A stretch of DNA of 54,724 nucleotides, from assembly GCF_021699195.1 (NCBI RefSeq), contig NZ_SSXE01000044.1, forward strand, positions 1-54,724. Reading direction: 5' to 3'. The notes beneath the pieces were generated by a model. The model was not told the DNA's origin. It worked only from the letters and a program-made list of their open reading frames with translations, and searched no databases. The stretch is from Nonomuraea sp. MG754425 (GTDB lineage: Bacteria > Actinomycetota > Actinomycetes > Streptosporangiales > Streptosporangiaceae). The position numbers were made by a program, and so were the translations under genes. Shown here piece after piece: positions 8,254 through 14,964 of this stretch. Numbering within the stretch: position 1 is the first letter of the stretch; every line of letters begins with the position of its first letter.

Positions 8254-8271
8254 CCACCTCCGGCCGCTTCC

Positions 8272-8298
8272 CCGGCCCGGTGCCGCCCACCGGGCCGG
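8272..8298 (+). terminator. hairpin terminator after the carboxypeptidase gene
   Basis: Perfect 11-bp stem (CCGGCCCGGTG with its complement) around a CCGCC loop, 19 bases after the TAA. No U-tract, as is common in high-GC actinobacteria. Confidence 0.6.
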
Positions 8299-8316
8299 AC
8301 CGGGCCAGGATGGTGC

Positions 8317-8356
8317 TAGATTTTACCTTCCGGTCGGGTTTGATCCCGGCCGGAAG
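8317..8356 (+). promoter_or_regulatory. -10 element and 5'-UTR hairpin holding the Shine-Dalgarno of the GNAT gene
   Basis: TAGATT (8317-8322) would place the start of transcription near 8329. There a 12-bp stem (8327-8338 pairing with 8345-8356, one G-U wobble, loop TTTGAT) begins. The only plausible ribosome-binding sequence, GGAAG at 8352-8356, is the end of the 3' arm, nine bases before ATG 8365. As drawn, the hairpin would hide it. Confidence 0.45.
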
Positions 8357-8364
8357 CTGTTTCT

Positions 8365-8877
8365 ATGACCACATCTCATGTGACATCACACGCGGACGTC
8401 CGCCCCGCGACGGCCGCCGACCGTCCCACCATCGAGCGCCTGTGGCTGATGTTCCGCCACGACATGGCGGACTTCCAGGGCGGCCTGCCCAGCCCCGGCG
8501 CCACCTACCACAGCGACCGCCTGCGCGCCGCGTTCGAGGACGACGGCTGGGCGCCCTACCTGTTCACCAGCGGCGAGTCACCCGTCGGGTTCGCGTTCGT
8601 GCGCGCGCTGTCCGGCCCGGCCCGCGTGCTGAACAGCTTTTTCGTGGTCCGCGGCGCCCGCCGCTCGGGCCTCGGGCTGACCGCCGTGCGCGAGGTGATC
8701 GCCCGCCACCCCGGCCCCTGGGAGATCGCCTTCCAGGACTCGAACACGGCGGCCGTCGCGTTCTGGCGGCGGGTGGCCACGGAGGTCGCCGGTGCGGCGT
8801 GGACGGAGGAACGCCGGTCCGTGCCGCACCGGCCCGACGTCCCCCCGGACGTGTGGATCTCCTTCACCACCGCCTGA
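8365..8877 (+). CDS. GNAT-family N-acetyltransferase
   Basis: 170 residues. The layout is that of a GNAT fold: RPATAADRPTIERLW at about 14-28 (beta1/alpha1), GFAFVRA at about 76, SFFVVRGARRSGLGLTAVREV at about 92-112 (motif A, with R-x-x-G-L-G in place of the usual Q/RxxGxG/A), and FQDSNTAAVAFWRRV at about 130-144 (motif B). The substrate is unknown. It stands alone, convergent with the EF-G paralogue with only nine bases between stops. Its expression may be limited by the hairpin that contains the Shine-Dalgarno. Confidence 0.8.
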   Translation: MTTSHVTSHADVRPATAADRPTIERLWLMFRHDMADFQGGLPSPGATYHSDRLRAAFEDDGWAPYLFTSGESPVGFAFVRALSGPARVLNSFFVVRGARRSGLGLTAVREVIARHPGPWEIAFQDSNTAAVAFWRRVATEVAGAAWTEERRSVPHRPDVPPDVWISFTTA

Positions 8878-8886
8878 CCCGGAGGA

Positions 8887-10896
8887 TCACGCGGGAGCGT
8901 AACCGGCGGGGCGCGTGGTGAACGTGCCCCGCCCCTGCGTCCGGCCGCGCAGCCGGGTGGCGTACCCGAACACCTCGGCCAGCGGCACCACCGCGGTGAT
9001 CACCACCGCGCCGGGCAGCGCCCGTGAGTCCGAGATGCGCCCGCGCCGCGCCGACAGGTCGCCCAGCACGCCGCCGGCCATGTCGTCCGGCACGGTCACC
9101 GTCACCTCCACCACCGGTTCCAGCAGCACCATCGCGCACCCGCGCAGCGCCTCGCGCAGCGCCAGCCACCCGGCCATCCGGAAGGCCGCCTCGGAGGAGT
9201 CCTTCACGTGGGTGGCGCCGTCGGTCAGCGTCACCCGCAGTCCGGTCACCGGATGACCGCCGAGCGGGCCGGCGGACAGCGCGTCCCGGCAGCCGGCCTC
9301 GACCGCCCGCACGTACTCGCGCGGCACCCGCCCGCCGGTCACCGTCGAGGCGAACGCGAAACCGTCGTCCGCCGGCTCGACGTCGATCGTCACGTGCGCG
9401 AACTGCCCGGCCCCGCCGTCCTGCTTGACGTGCCGGTACAGCAGCCCCGACACGCCGCGCGCGACCGTCTCCCGCAGCGCCACCTGCGGGCGGCCGACGG
9501 CGACCGTCAGCCGGTGGTCGCGCCGGAGCTTCTCCGCCGCCACCTCCAGGTGCAGTTCGCCCATCCCGGACAGCACGATCTGCCCGGTCTCGGCGTCGGT
9601 GCGGACGGCCAGCGAGGGGTCCTCCTCCGCCAGCCGGGCCAGCGCCGCCGCCAGCCGGTCGCCGTCGAGGCTCCCGCGCGCCTCGACGGCCACCGACACG
9701 ACCGGCTCGGTCGCCTGAGGCGGCTCCAGCAGCAGCGGCGCGTCGGCGGCGCACAGCGTCGCCCCGGTGCGGACCGCCTTCGGCCCGACGACGGCGACGA
9801 TGTCGCCGGCCGTCGCCATGTCCGTCTCGGCGTGCCGGTCGGCCTGCACCCGCAGGATCCGGCCGATCCGCTCGGTCCGGCCCGTGCCCGCGTTCAGCAC
9901 CGTGTCCCCCTTCCGCATCGTGCCCGAGTAGATCCGCAGGTACGTCAGCCGCCCGGTCGCGGTCGCGCTCACCTTGAACACCAGCGCCGCCAGCGGTGCG
10001 AGCGGATCGGCCGCCCGCCGCGCGCCGTCCTGCCCGCGCACGGCGGGCACGTCCAGCGGCGAGGGCAGATACCGGACGACGGCGTCCAGCAGCGGTTCGA
10101 TCCCGCGATCCCGGTAGGCCGAGCCGCACAGCACGACCACGCCCGCACCGGAGGCGGTCAGCTCGCGCAGCGCGGCGATCAGCGTCGCCTCGGAGATCGA
10201 CGGCTCGGCGCAGAACTCCTCCAGCGCGCCCGGATGCAGCTCGGCCACCGCCTCCTCCAGCAGCCTGCGCCGCCGCAGCGCCTCCTCCAGGAGGTTCGCC
10301 GGCACCGGGCCGGCCTCGTACGCGCCGCCGGTCCACCGCAGGGCCCGCATGGCGAGCAGATCGACCACGCCGGCGAAGCCGTCCTCGCGTCCGATCGGCA
10401 ACTGCGTGACCAGCGGCGCGGGGTGCAGCCTGCGGCGGATCGACTCCACCGCCGCGTCGAGGTCGGCCCCCGCCCGGTCCAGCTTGTTGACGAACGCGAT
10501 GCGCGGGACGCCGTGCCGGTCGGCCCGCCGCCACACCGACTCGCTCTGCGGCTCCACCCCGGCCACGCCGTCGAACACCGCGATCGCGCCGTCGAGCACC
10601 CGCAGTGCCCGCTCGACCTCGTCGGAGAAGTCGACGTGGCCGGGGGTGTCGATCAGGTTGATGCGGTGGCCGTCCCACTCGCAGCTCACCGCGGCGGCGA
10701 AGATCGTGATGCCGCGGTCGCGTTCCTGGGGGTCGAAGTCGGTGACGGTCGTGCCGTCGTGCACCTCGCCGCGCTTGTAGGTGGCGCCGGTCAGGTAGAG
10801 CATCCGCTCGGTGACGGTGGTCTTGCCGGCGTCCACGTGGGCGAGGATGCCGAGGTTGCGGATGGTTGGCAGGGGATCGAAAACGTGAGCACGCAC
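8887..10896 (-). CDS. elongation factor G paralogue (translational GTPase)
   Basis: 669 residues, slightly shorter than housekeeping EF-G. G-domain motifs are intact: AHVDAGKT (about 19-26), RGITIF (about 60), DTPGHVDF (about 83), NKLD (about 137) and CGSAYRDRG (about 258). Domain II follows from about 300. Domain IV keeps a [11 protein letters not shown] tip (about 568), the counterpart of the EF-G tip His, rather than the tip loop of Tet(M)-type ribosome protection proteins. It is therefore more like an accessory EF-G (FusB/EF-G2 type of streptomycetes) than a classical tetracycline-resistance protein. The GTG start has AAAGGGG eight bases upstream. A 25-codon leader ORF and mutually exclusive hairpins upstream suggest induction by impaired translation. 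Confidence 0.85.
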   Translation of the reverse strand: MRAHVFDPLPTIRNLGILAHVDAGKTTVTERMLYLTGATYKRGEVHDGTTVTDFDPQERDRGITIFAAAVSCEWDGHRINLIDTPGHVDFSDEVERALRVLDGAIAVFDGVAGVEPQSESVWRRADRHGVPRIAFVNKLDRAGADLDAAVESIRRRLHPAPLVTQLPIGREDGFAGVVDLLAMRALRWTGGAYEAGPVPANLLEEALRRRRLLEEAVAELHPGALEEFCAEPSISEATLIAALRELTASGAGVVVLCGSAYRDRGIEPLLDAVVRYLPSPLDVPAVRGQDGARRAADPLAPLAALVFKVSATATGRLTYLRIYSGTMRKGDTVLNAGTGRTERIGRILRVQADRHAETDMATAGDIVAVVGPKAVRTGATLCAADAPLLLEPPQATEPVVSVAVEARGSLDGDRLAAALARLAEEDPSLAVRTDAETGQIVLSGMGELHLEVAAEKLRRDHRLTVAVGRPQVALRETVARGVSGLLYRHVKQDGGAGQFAHVTIDVEPADDGFAFASTVTGGRVPREYVRAVEAGCRDALSAGPLGGHPVTGLRVTLTDGATHVKDSSEAAFRMAGWLALREALRGCAMVLLEPVVEVTVTVPDDMAGGVLGDLSARRGRISDSRALPGAVVITAVVPLAEVFGYATRLRGRTQGRGTFTTRPAGYAPA

Positions 10897-10958
10897 AGCC
10901 CATGCCCCTTTCGGGACTCATTTCGGACAGGACGGCGCGATCGAGCGGCCCGCGAACG

Positions 10959-11016
10959 GTCTTCGTCAGGCAGCGGCCGGTGACGGCCGCGCAGCCGTCA
11001 CCGGAGCGACGAAGAC
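10959..11016 (-). promoter_or_regulatory. attenuator-like RNA structure in the leader of the EF-G paralogue
   Basis: On the minus-strand transcript an 11-bp perfect hairpin (11004-10994 pairs with 10987-10977, 6-base loop) contains the leader stop codon. It is enclosed by an outer 9-bp perfect pairing of 11016-11008 (inside the Ser-Ser-Ser codons) with 10967-10959. An alternative stem (10990-10985 with 10978-10973) competes with the inner hairpin. A ribosome paused near the end of the leader peptide would cover the 5' arms and change the fold. About 63 bases separate the structure from GTG 10896. Confidence 0.6.
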
Positions 11017-11075
11017 ACCAGGATCACCTCGAAACGCGACAGGGAGACCACGGCGGTGCCGCTGGCGTGGCGCAC
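10998..11075 (-). CDS. 25-residue leader peptide upstream of the EF-G paralogue
   Basis: The GTG at 11075 is preceded by a very strong Shine-Dalgarno (GGAAGGGAG, six-base spacing), unusual for a meaningless short frame. It encodes 25 residues ending in LSRFEVILVSSSLR and stops inside an 11-bp hairpin. The hydrophobic, Ser-rich end resembles regulatory leader peptides that sense drug-stalled ribosomes ahead of resistance genes in actinobacteria. The stop lies 101 bases before the EF-G paralogue's GTG. Function is inferred from architecture only. Confidence 0.6.
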   Translation of the reverse strand: MRHASGTAVVSLSRFEVILVSSSLR

Positions 11076-11118
11076 GGCCGGCTCCCTTCCCTCGTCACGT
11101 CTTGGGCGTCGGATGGCG

Positions 11119-11157
11119 AGTGTAGTGAGGCCCGGGGCGCGCGGGGAAACGATTTTT
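11119..11157 (-). promoter_or_regulatory. candidate promoter of the leader peptide/EF-G paralogue transcript
   Basis: On the minus strand TACACT (11124-11119) is a good -10. The -35 region is poor (TTCCCC), but an AAAAAT tract lies just upstream (11157-11152). A poor -35 flanked upstream by an AT-rich tract fits an activator-dependent promoter; WhiB7 works this way in mycobacteria, but the assignment here is speculative. Confidence 0.35.
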
Positions 11158-11252
11158 CTCTCGGTCGCCTGGCTGCCCCCGGCGCGAGACGTGCCCGTCA
11201 TTTCGGCGTGTCGACATAGTCGCGAGGACCCTTCAGGGAAGGACGCACGTCC

Positions 11253-11969
11253 ATGACGATCTCTCTTGACACCGGCAGGTACACGGTCGGCATGGCCACC
11301 GGCGCCGCCGACCTGCGGGCGGCCCAGCGACTGCGGTACGCGGTCTTCGCCGAGGAGATGGGGGCGCGGCTCGACAGCCCGGTCTCCGGTCTCGACGCCG
11401 ACCGGTTCGACGCCTACTGCGACCACCTGCTCGTCCGCGACGGCGCGCAGGTGGTGGGCACGTACCGGCTGCTGCCGCCGGGGCGGGCCGAGCGGCTCTA
11501 CTCCGACGGCGAGTTCGACCTCAGCGGCCTCGCGCCGATCAGGAAGGGCCTGGTGGAGGCCGGCCGGACGTGCGTGCACCCCGACCACCGGGGCGGCACG
11601 GTGGTCGCGCTGATGTGGGCCGGGATCGCCAGGTACATGGTGTCGGGCGGCCACCGGTGGCTGGCGGGCTGCTGCTCGGTGCCGCTCGGCGACGGGGGCG
11701 CGCTGGCCGCCGCCGTGGTGGACCGGGTGCCGCTCGGCCCGCGGGAGCACCGCGTGTGGCCGCGCGACCCGTGGCGCTCGGACGCGGCGCCGCCGCCCGG
11801 CCGGTTCGCCGCGCCGCCGCTGCTGCGCGGTTACCTGCGGCTGGGCTCGTGGGTGTGCGGGGAGCCCGCCCACGACCGGGACTTCGGCACCGCCGACTTC
11901 TTCATGCTGCTGTCGATGGCCCAGGTCAACACCCGCTACCTGCGTTACTTCCTCGGAGAGCCGCTGTGA
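11253..11969 (+). CDS. OlsB-like GNAT-fold N-acyltransferase
   Basis: 238 residues. The N-terminal LRAAQRLRYAVFAEEMGA (about 22-39), DHLLV and VVGTYRLLPP (about 66-76), EAGRTCVHPDHRGG (about 101-114) and LAGCCSVPLGDGG motifs are those of the OlsB/hemolysin-like acyltransferases. These attach a 3-hydroxyacyl chain to an amino acid such as ornithine to form lyso-lipid. It overlaps the PlsC-like gene by four bases (GTGA), matching the OlsB-OlsA pair that makes ornithine lipids from cytosolic substrates at the membrane. The start has GGGAAGGA upstream. The amino-acid substrate is inferred from the family, and no gene for further modification is adjacent. Confidence 0.75.
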   Translation: MTISLDTGRYTVGMATGAADLRAAQRLRYAVFAEEMGARLDSPVSGLDADRFDAYCDHLLVRDGAQVVGTYRLLPPGRAERLYSDGEFDLSGLAPIRKGLVEAGRTCVHPDHRGGTVVALMWAGIARYMVSGGHRWLAGCCSVPLGDGGALAAAVVDRVPLGPREHRVWPRDPWRSDAAPPPGRFAAPPLLRGYLRLGSWVCGEPAHDRDFGTADFFMLLSMAQVNTRYLRYFLGEPL

Positions 11970-12805
11970 GCACGGCACTGCCGCAGGTCAACCCCTGGCG
12001 TCCGCTGGGGACCTGCACGCCGGCCGCCTGCGTGCGGGACCCGCTCGCCGCAGTGGGACGGGCCCGGCGCGCCGCCCGGCTGCTCGGGGCCCTGGCGGTC
12101 GTGCTGGCGGGCGTGCCCGTCGCCATCGCGGCCCGCCTCTGCCGGACGGACCACGACCGGGCCCGGCTCACCCGGTCGTGGGCCCGGCTGATGCTGCGGG
12201 TGCTCGGCATCGGCCTGGACGTCCACGGGACGGCCCCGGCCGGCGAACTGCTCGTGGCCAACCACACGTCCTGGCTGGACCCGCTGGTCATCGCCGCCAC
12301 GGTGCCGTCGCGTCCGCTGGCCAAGCGGGAGGTGGCCGGCTGGCCGGTCGTCCGGATCCTGGTGGCGGGCGCGGGGGCGCTGTTCATCGACCGGGAACGG
12401 CTCCTGACGCTGCCGTCGGCGGTGGCGGACGTGGCCGGCGCGCTGCGGGCGGGCGACACGGTGGTGGCCTTCCCAGAGGGCACCACGTGGTGCGGACGGG
12501 CGATGGGCGGCTTCCGTCCGGCCGTCTTCCAGGCGGCGATCGACGCGGGAGCCCCGGTCAGGCCGGTCGTCCTGCGCTACCGGGAAGGGGGCGCGGCCTC
12601 CACCAGGGCCTGTTTCGTGGGCGACGACTCGCTGCTGGCCTCGCTCCTGCGGGTCACCGCCACCCGGGATCTGGCCGTGGAGGTGACGCTGCTGGCCCCC
12701 GAACCACCCCCGCCCGCGGCGCGCGGACGGTGGGCGCGGGCGGAATTGGCGGAAATCGTGGAGGCCCGTGTACGCGCGGATGTGCCGCTCTGCCACGCCC
12801 CCTGA
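11966..12805 (+). CDS. PlsC/OlsA-like 1-acyl-glycerol-3-phosphate or lyso-aminolipid acyltransferase
   Basis: 279 residues from a GTG that overlaps the preceding stop. The four LPLAT blocks are visible: NHTSWLD (about 92-98, the HxxxxD catalytic motif), the FIDRER segment (about 138-143), FPEGTTW (about 171, substrate phosphate binding) and a VRPVVLRY block (about 199). A hydrophobic segment at about residues 36-56 should anchor it in the membrane. Together with the OlsB-like protein it would add the second acyl chain. A general phospholipid role cannot be excluded, but the four-base overlap with the OlsB-like gene makes an aminolipid role more likely. Confidence 0.8.
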   Translation: MSTALPQVNPWRPLGTCTPAACVRDPLAAVGRARRAARLLGALAVVLAGVPVAIAARLCRTDHDRARLTRSWARLMLRVLGIGLDVHGTAPAGELLVANHTSWLDPLVIAATVPSRPLAKREVAGWPVVRILVAGAGALFIDRERLLTLPSAVADVAGALRAGDTVVAFPEGTTWCGRAMGGFRPAVFQAAIDAGAPVRPVVLRYREGGAASTRACFVGDDSLLASLLRVTATRDLAVEVTLLAPEPPPPAARGRWARAELAEIVEARVRADVPLCHAP

Positions 12806-12915
12806 GCTGGGCGCGGGCGTTTGATGTGGCCACGACGATGGTAGGGGCTATTTAGCAGGGGATATGGAGATCGCCCCGCTATAGGAAGCCTTCCCACGGA
12901 AAGAAGGCGTGACAG

Positions 12916-12941
12916 GCGGTCTCCGCGGTTATTGAGACCGC
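12916..12941 (+). other. 5'-UTR hairpin ahead of the WGxxGxxG-type small protein
   Basis: GCGGTCTC (12916-12923) pairs perfectly with GAGACCGC (12934-12941) around a 10-base loop, 19 bases before the start. A smaller hairpin (GCCTTC/GAAGGC) lies just upstream at about 12888-12908. They could be RNA control elements or a boundary after the PlsC-like gene. I did not recognise a known riboswitch. Confidence 0.4.
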
Positions 12942-12960
12942 TGGATCGGGGGAACCCAAG

Positions 12961-13233
12961 ATGCGCAAGATGCTCACCGGGCTGGGCCTGGCGTTCTTCT
13001 TGACGCTAGTCCCGGCCGCTGCCGCGACGGCCGACACACCGGTCGCGCCCGTCGCCCAGAGCCAGGTGACACCCGCACCGAACGAGAACATGCACAGGGA
13101 CGACGGCGGCGGTAAGGCCGGGCTGTGGGGCCTGCTGGGTCTGCTCGGACTGCTGGGCCTGGCCGGCATGCGCAAGCAGCGCAACACGGTCGGAACCGCC
13201 GAACACGTCCCGCACCGTACCCCCCGGCCGTAA
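12961..13233 (+). CDS. small secreted, C-terminally anchored WGxxGxxG-type protein
   Basis: 90 residues. A clear signal peptide (MRKMLTGLGLAFFLTL then an Ala-rich cleavage site near residue 25) is followed by a short Pro/Gln/Asp/Gly-rich linker. A second hydrophobic segment follows at about 53-69 (LWGLLGLLGLLGLAG), with MRKQR directly after it. This is the WGxxGxxG pattern of small Gram-positive surface proteins, a glycine-zipper-like transmembrane anchor with a positive stop-transfer. No enzymatic motif is present and its function is unknown. GGGGGAA lies seven bases before the ATG. It is monocistronic, behind its own 5'-UTR hairpin and before a strong terminator. Confidence 0.75.
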   Translation: MRKMLTGLGLAFFLTLVPAAAATADTPVAPVAQSQVTPAPNENMHRDDGGGKAGLWGLLGLLGLLGLAGMRKQRNTVGTAEHVPHRTPRP

Positions 13234-13274
13234 TCGCGCCGGGCTCCGGCCGCCGGCCGGGGTGAGGTCCTGAG

Positions 13275-13307
13275 GTGACACGGCTGCCGTCACGACAGCC
13301 GTGTCAC
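13275..13307. terminator. bidirectional hairpin terminator between convergent genes
   Basis: Perfect 12-bp stem (13275-13286 with 13296-13307, GTGACACGGCTG and complement) and a 9-base loop, between the small surface protein gene and the end of aztA on the other strand. Confidence 0.75.
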
Positions 13308-13372
13308 ACCCTTTGGCCGGTTCCCGCGGCTTGTGGCCGTGCGCGGAGCCGGTCGTCTCCCGGTGGGCGTCG

Positions 13373-14071
13373 TCACCCGGGCGCTCGGAGTTCCGCCGCC
13401 GCGGCAGGCCGCAGCACGGAGGCGGGCGGGCCCTGCGCGACCAGGCGGCCCTCGTGGAGGAGCAGGCAGTGGTCGGCGCGCCCGGCCTCGTCCGGATCGT
13501 GCGTGACGTGGACGATCGTGACCCCACGGGCCCGCTCCCGGTCGAGCACCGCGGCGATGTGCCGCCGCGCGTCCGCGTCCAGGCCCGTCGTGGGCTCGTC
13601 CAGCAGGAGCAGGGACGGCTGCTGCGCCAGCCCCTGAGCGAGGAGCACCCGCTGCCGCTGCCCGCCTGACAGGGTGCTCAACCGGCGCGCGGCCAGCGAC
13701 GACACCTCCAGCGCGGCCATGCACGACGCCACGATCGACCAGTCGTGCGCCGTCAGCCGCCGCCACGGGCCGCGCGCCGCCCACCGGCCCATCGCCACCG
13801 TCTCGCGCACGGTGATCGGCAGCGTGTCGGAGACCGCGTCGCGCTGCACCACGAGACCGGGCCGCTCGGGGCCGGGGCGCTCGACGGTGCCGCGCGCCGG
13901 CCGGATCGTGCCGGCCAGCACTCCGAGCAGGGTGGACTTCCCTGAGCCGTTCGGGCCGACGACGGCGGTGACGCCCGCGCGGGGCAACCGGGCCGACAGC
14001 CCGCGCAGCACCGTGGTGCGCCCGTAGCCCGCCGTGACGTCCCTGAGCACGACCCCGTCACTGCCCTCCAT
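13373..14071 (-). CDS. aztA: zinc ABC transporter ATP-binding protein AztA
   Basis: 232 residues. Walker A GPNGSGKS (about 38-45), Q-loop, signature LSGGQRQRV (about 133-141), Walker B LLLLDEPTTGLD (about 153-164) and switch His in HVTHD (about 188) are all intact. ATG 14071 has GGAGG five bases upstream and is better than the in-frame ATG at 14095. The gene is divergent from a membrane permease, a substrate-binding lipoprotein and an AztD-type metallochaperone, which identifies the actinobacterial/Paracoccus-type AztABCD zinc importer. A Zur box lies in the 50-base gap. ATP hydrolysis by this subunit powers zinc uptake at the cytoplasmic face. Confidence 0.85.
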   Translation of the reverse strand: MEGSDGVVLRDVTAGYGRTTVLRGLSARLPRAGVTAVVGPNGSGKSTLLGVLAGTIRPARGTVERPGPERPGLVVQRDAVSDTLPITVRETVAMGRWAARGPWRRLTAHDWSIVASCMAALEVSSLAARRLSTLSGGQRQRVLLAQGLAQQPSLLLLDEPTTGLDADARRHIAAVLDRERARGVTIVHVTHDPDEAGRADHCLLLHEGRLVAQGPPASVLRPAAAAELRAPG

Positions 14072-14089
14072 GAGACCTCCAGTTGAGAA

Positions 14090-14104
14090 TGACAATGGTT
14101 TTCA
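14090..14104. promoter_or_regulatory. Zur box controlling the divergent azt genes
   Basis: TGACAATGGTTTTCA fits the TGAnAAnnnTTnTCA inverted-repeat pattern of Fur/Zur sites. The flanking AA/TT extend the symmetry to 14088-14106. It occupies the middle of the 50-base gap between aztA and aztB, so one zinc-loaded Zur dimer could shut both promoters. Confidence 0.75.
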
Positions 14105-14121
14105 TTATAGAGTCTTGGCTC

Positions 14122-14964
14122 ATGGACTGGTTGGTTGATCCCTTTCAGGTGTCATTCGTCCGGCAGGCGCTCTGGGCGGGCATCCTCGTGTCGCTGCTCT
14201 GCGCGCTCGCCGGGACGTGGGTGGTGCTGCGCGGCATGGCCTTCCTGGGCGACGCGATGTCCCACGGGATGCTGCTCGGAGTCGCGCTCGCCTCGATGAC
14301 CGGAGTGAACGTGCTGATCGGCGCGCTGCTCAGCGCGGGCGGCATGGCGGCCGGGGTGAGCGCGCTCGGCCGGCACGCGCGCCTGTCCCAGGACACCGGC
14401 ATCGGCCTGCTCTTCGCGGGCATGTTGTCGCTGGGCGTGATCGTCGTCTCCCACTCCCGGTCCTTCGCGGTGGACCTGACCGCGTTCCTGTTCGGCGACG
14501 TGCTGGCGGTCACCGGGGACGACCTGGCCGGGCTGGGCGCGGCGCTCGTCCTCACGGCCGCGGTGGCGGTGCTCGGCCACCGGACGTTCGTCGCGCTCGC
14601 CTTCGACCCGCGCAAGGCCCACACGCTCGGCCTGCGCCCCCGACCGGCGCACGTCGTGCTGCTCGGGCTGGTCACGGTGGCGATCGTGGCGTCGTTCCAC
14701 ATCGTCGGAACGCTGCTCGTGTTCGGCCTGCTGATCGGGCCGCCCGCCGCCGCCGCGCTGTGGGCCCGCCGCATCCCGGCCATCATGCTCGGGGCGGCAC
14801 TGCTCGGCGTCGTCTCGACCGTGACCGGGCTGGTCGTGTCCTGGCACGCCGGCACAGCCGCCGGCGCCACGATCGCCGCCGTGGCCGTGGGCCTGTTCTT
14901 CCTGTCGGCACTGGGCGACCTGCTGCGCCGCCGGCCCGTACGGACGGCGGGGCAGCCGCTGTGA
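14122..14964 (+). CDS. aztB: zinc ABC transporter permease AztB
   Basis: 280 residues, very hydrophobic, with about eight membrane segments in the ABC-3 (ZnuB/TroC) pattern. Family motifs include GTWVVLRGMAFLGDAMSHG (about 33-51), DLTAFLFGD (about 117) and the EAA-like segment ALAFDPRKAHTLGLRP (about 162-177). ATG 14122 fits the usual N-terminus best; earlier in-frame codons run into the Zur box. The stop overlaps the next GTG (GTGA). It forms the membrane channel for zinc delivered by AztC. Confidence 0.85.
   Translation: MDWLVDPFQVSFVRQALWAGILVSLLCALAGTWVVLRGMAFLGDAMSHGMLLGVALASMTGVNVLIGALLSAGGMAAGVSALGRHARLSQDTGIGLLFAGMLSLGVIVVSHSRSFAVDLTAFLFGDVLAVTGDDLAGLGAALVLTAAVAVLGHRTFVALAFDPRKAHTLGLRPRPAHVVLLGLVTVAIVASFHIVGTLLVFGLLIGPPAAAALWARRIPAIMLGAALLGVVSTVTGLVVSWHAGTAAGATIAAVAVGLFFLSALGDLLRRRPVRTAGQPL

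Noticed and set aside
6177..8921. 914-codon frame overlapping the carboxypeptidase
   Set aside because: Its translation is Arg/Gly/Pro-rich nonsense in another frame of the M14 gene, whose zinc motifs are intact.
8887..10896. Calling the EF-G-like gene a tetracycline-resistance ribosome protection protein
   Set aside because: The domain IV tip and overall motifs follow EF-G; no Tet(M)/OtrA-type tip loop is seen.
11253..12805. Reading the OlsB/PlsC pair as a homoserine-lactone synthase system
   Set aside because: The N-terminal motif resembles LuxI-type GNAT folds superficially, but the following PlsC-type gene and the CCSVPLGD motif fit aminolipid synthesis.
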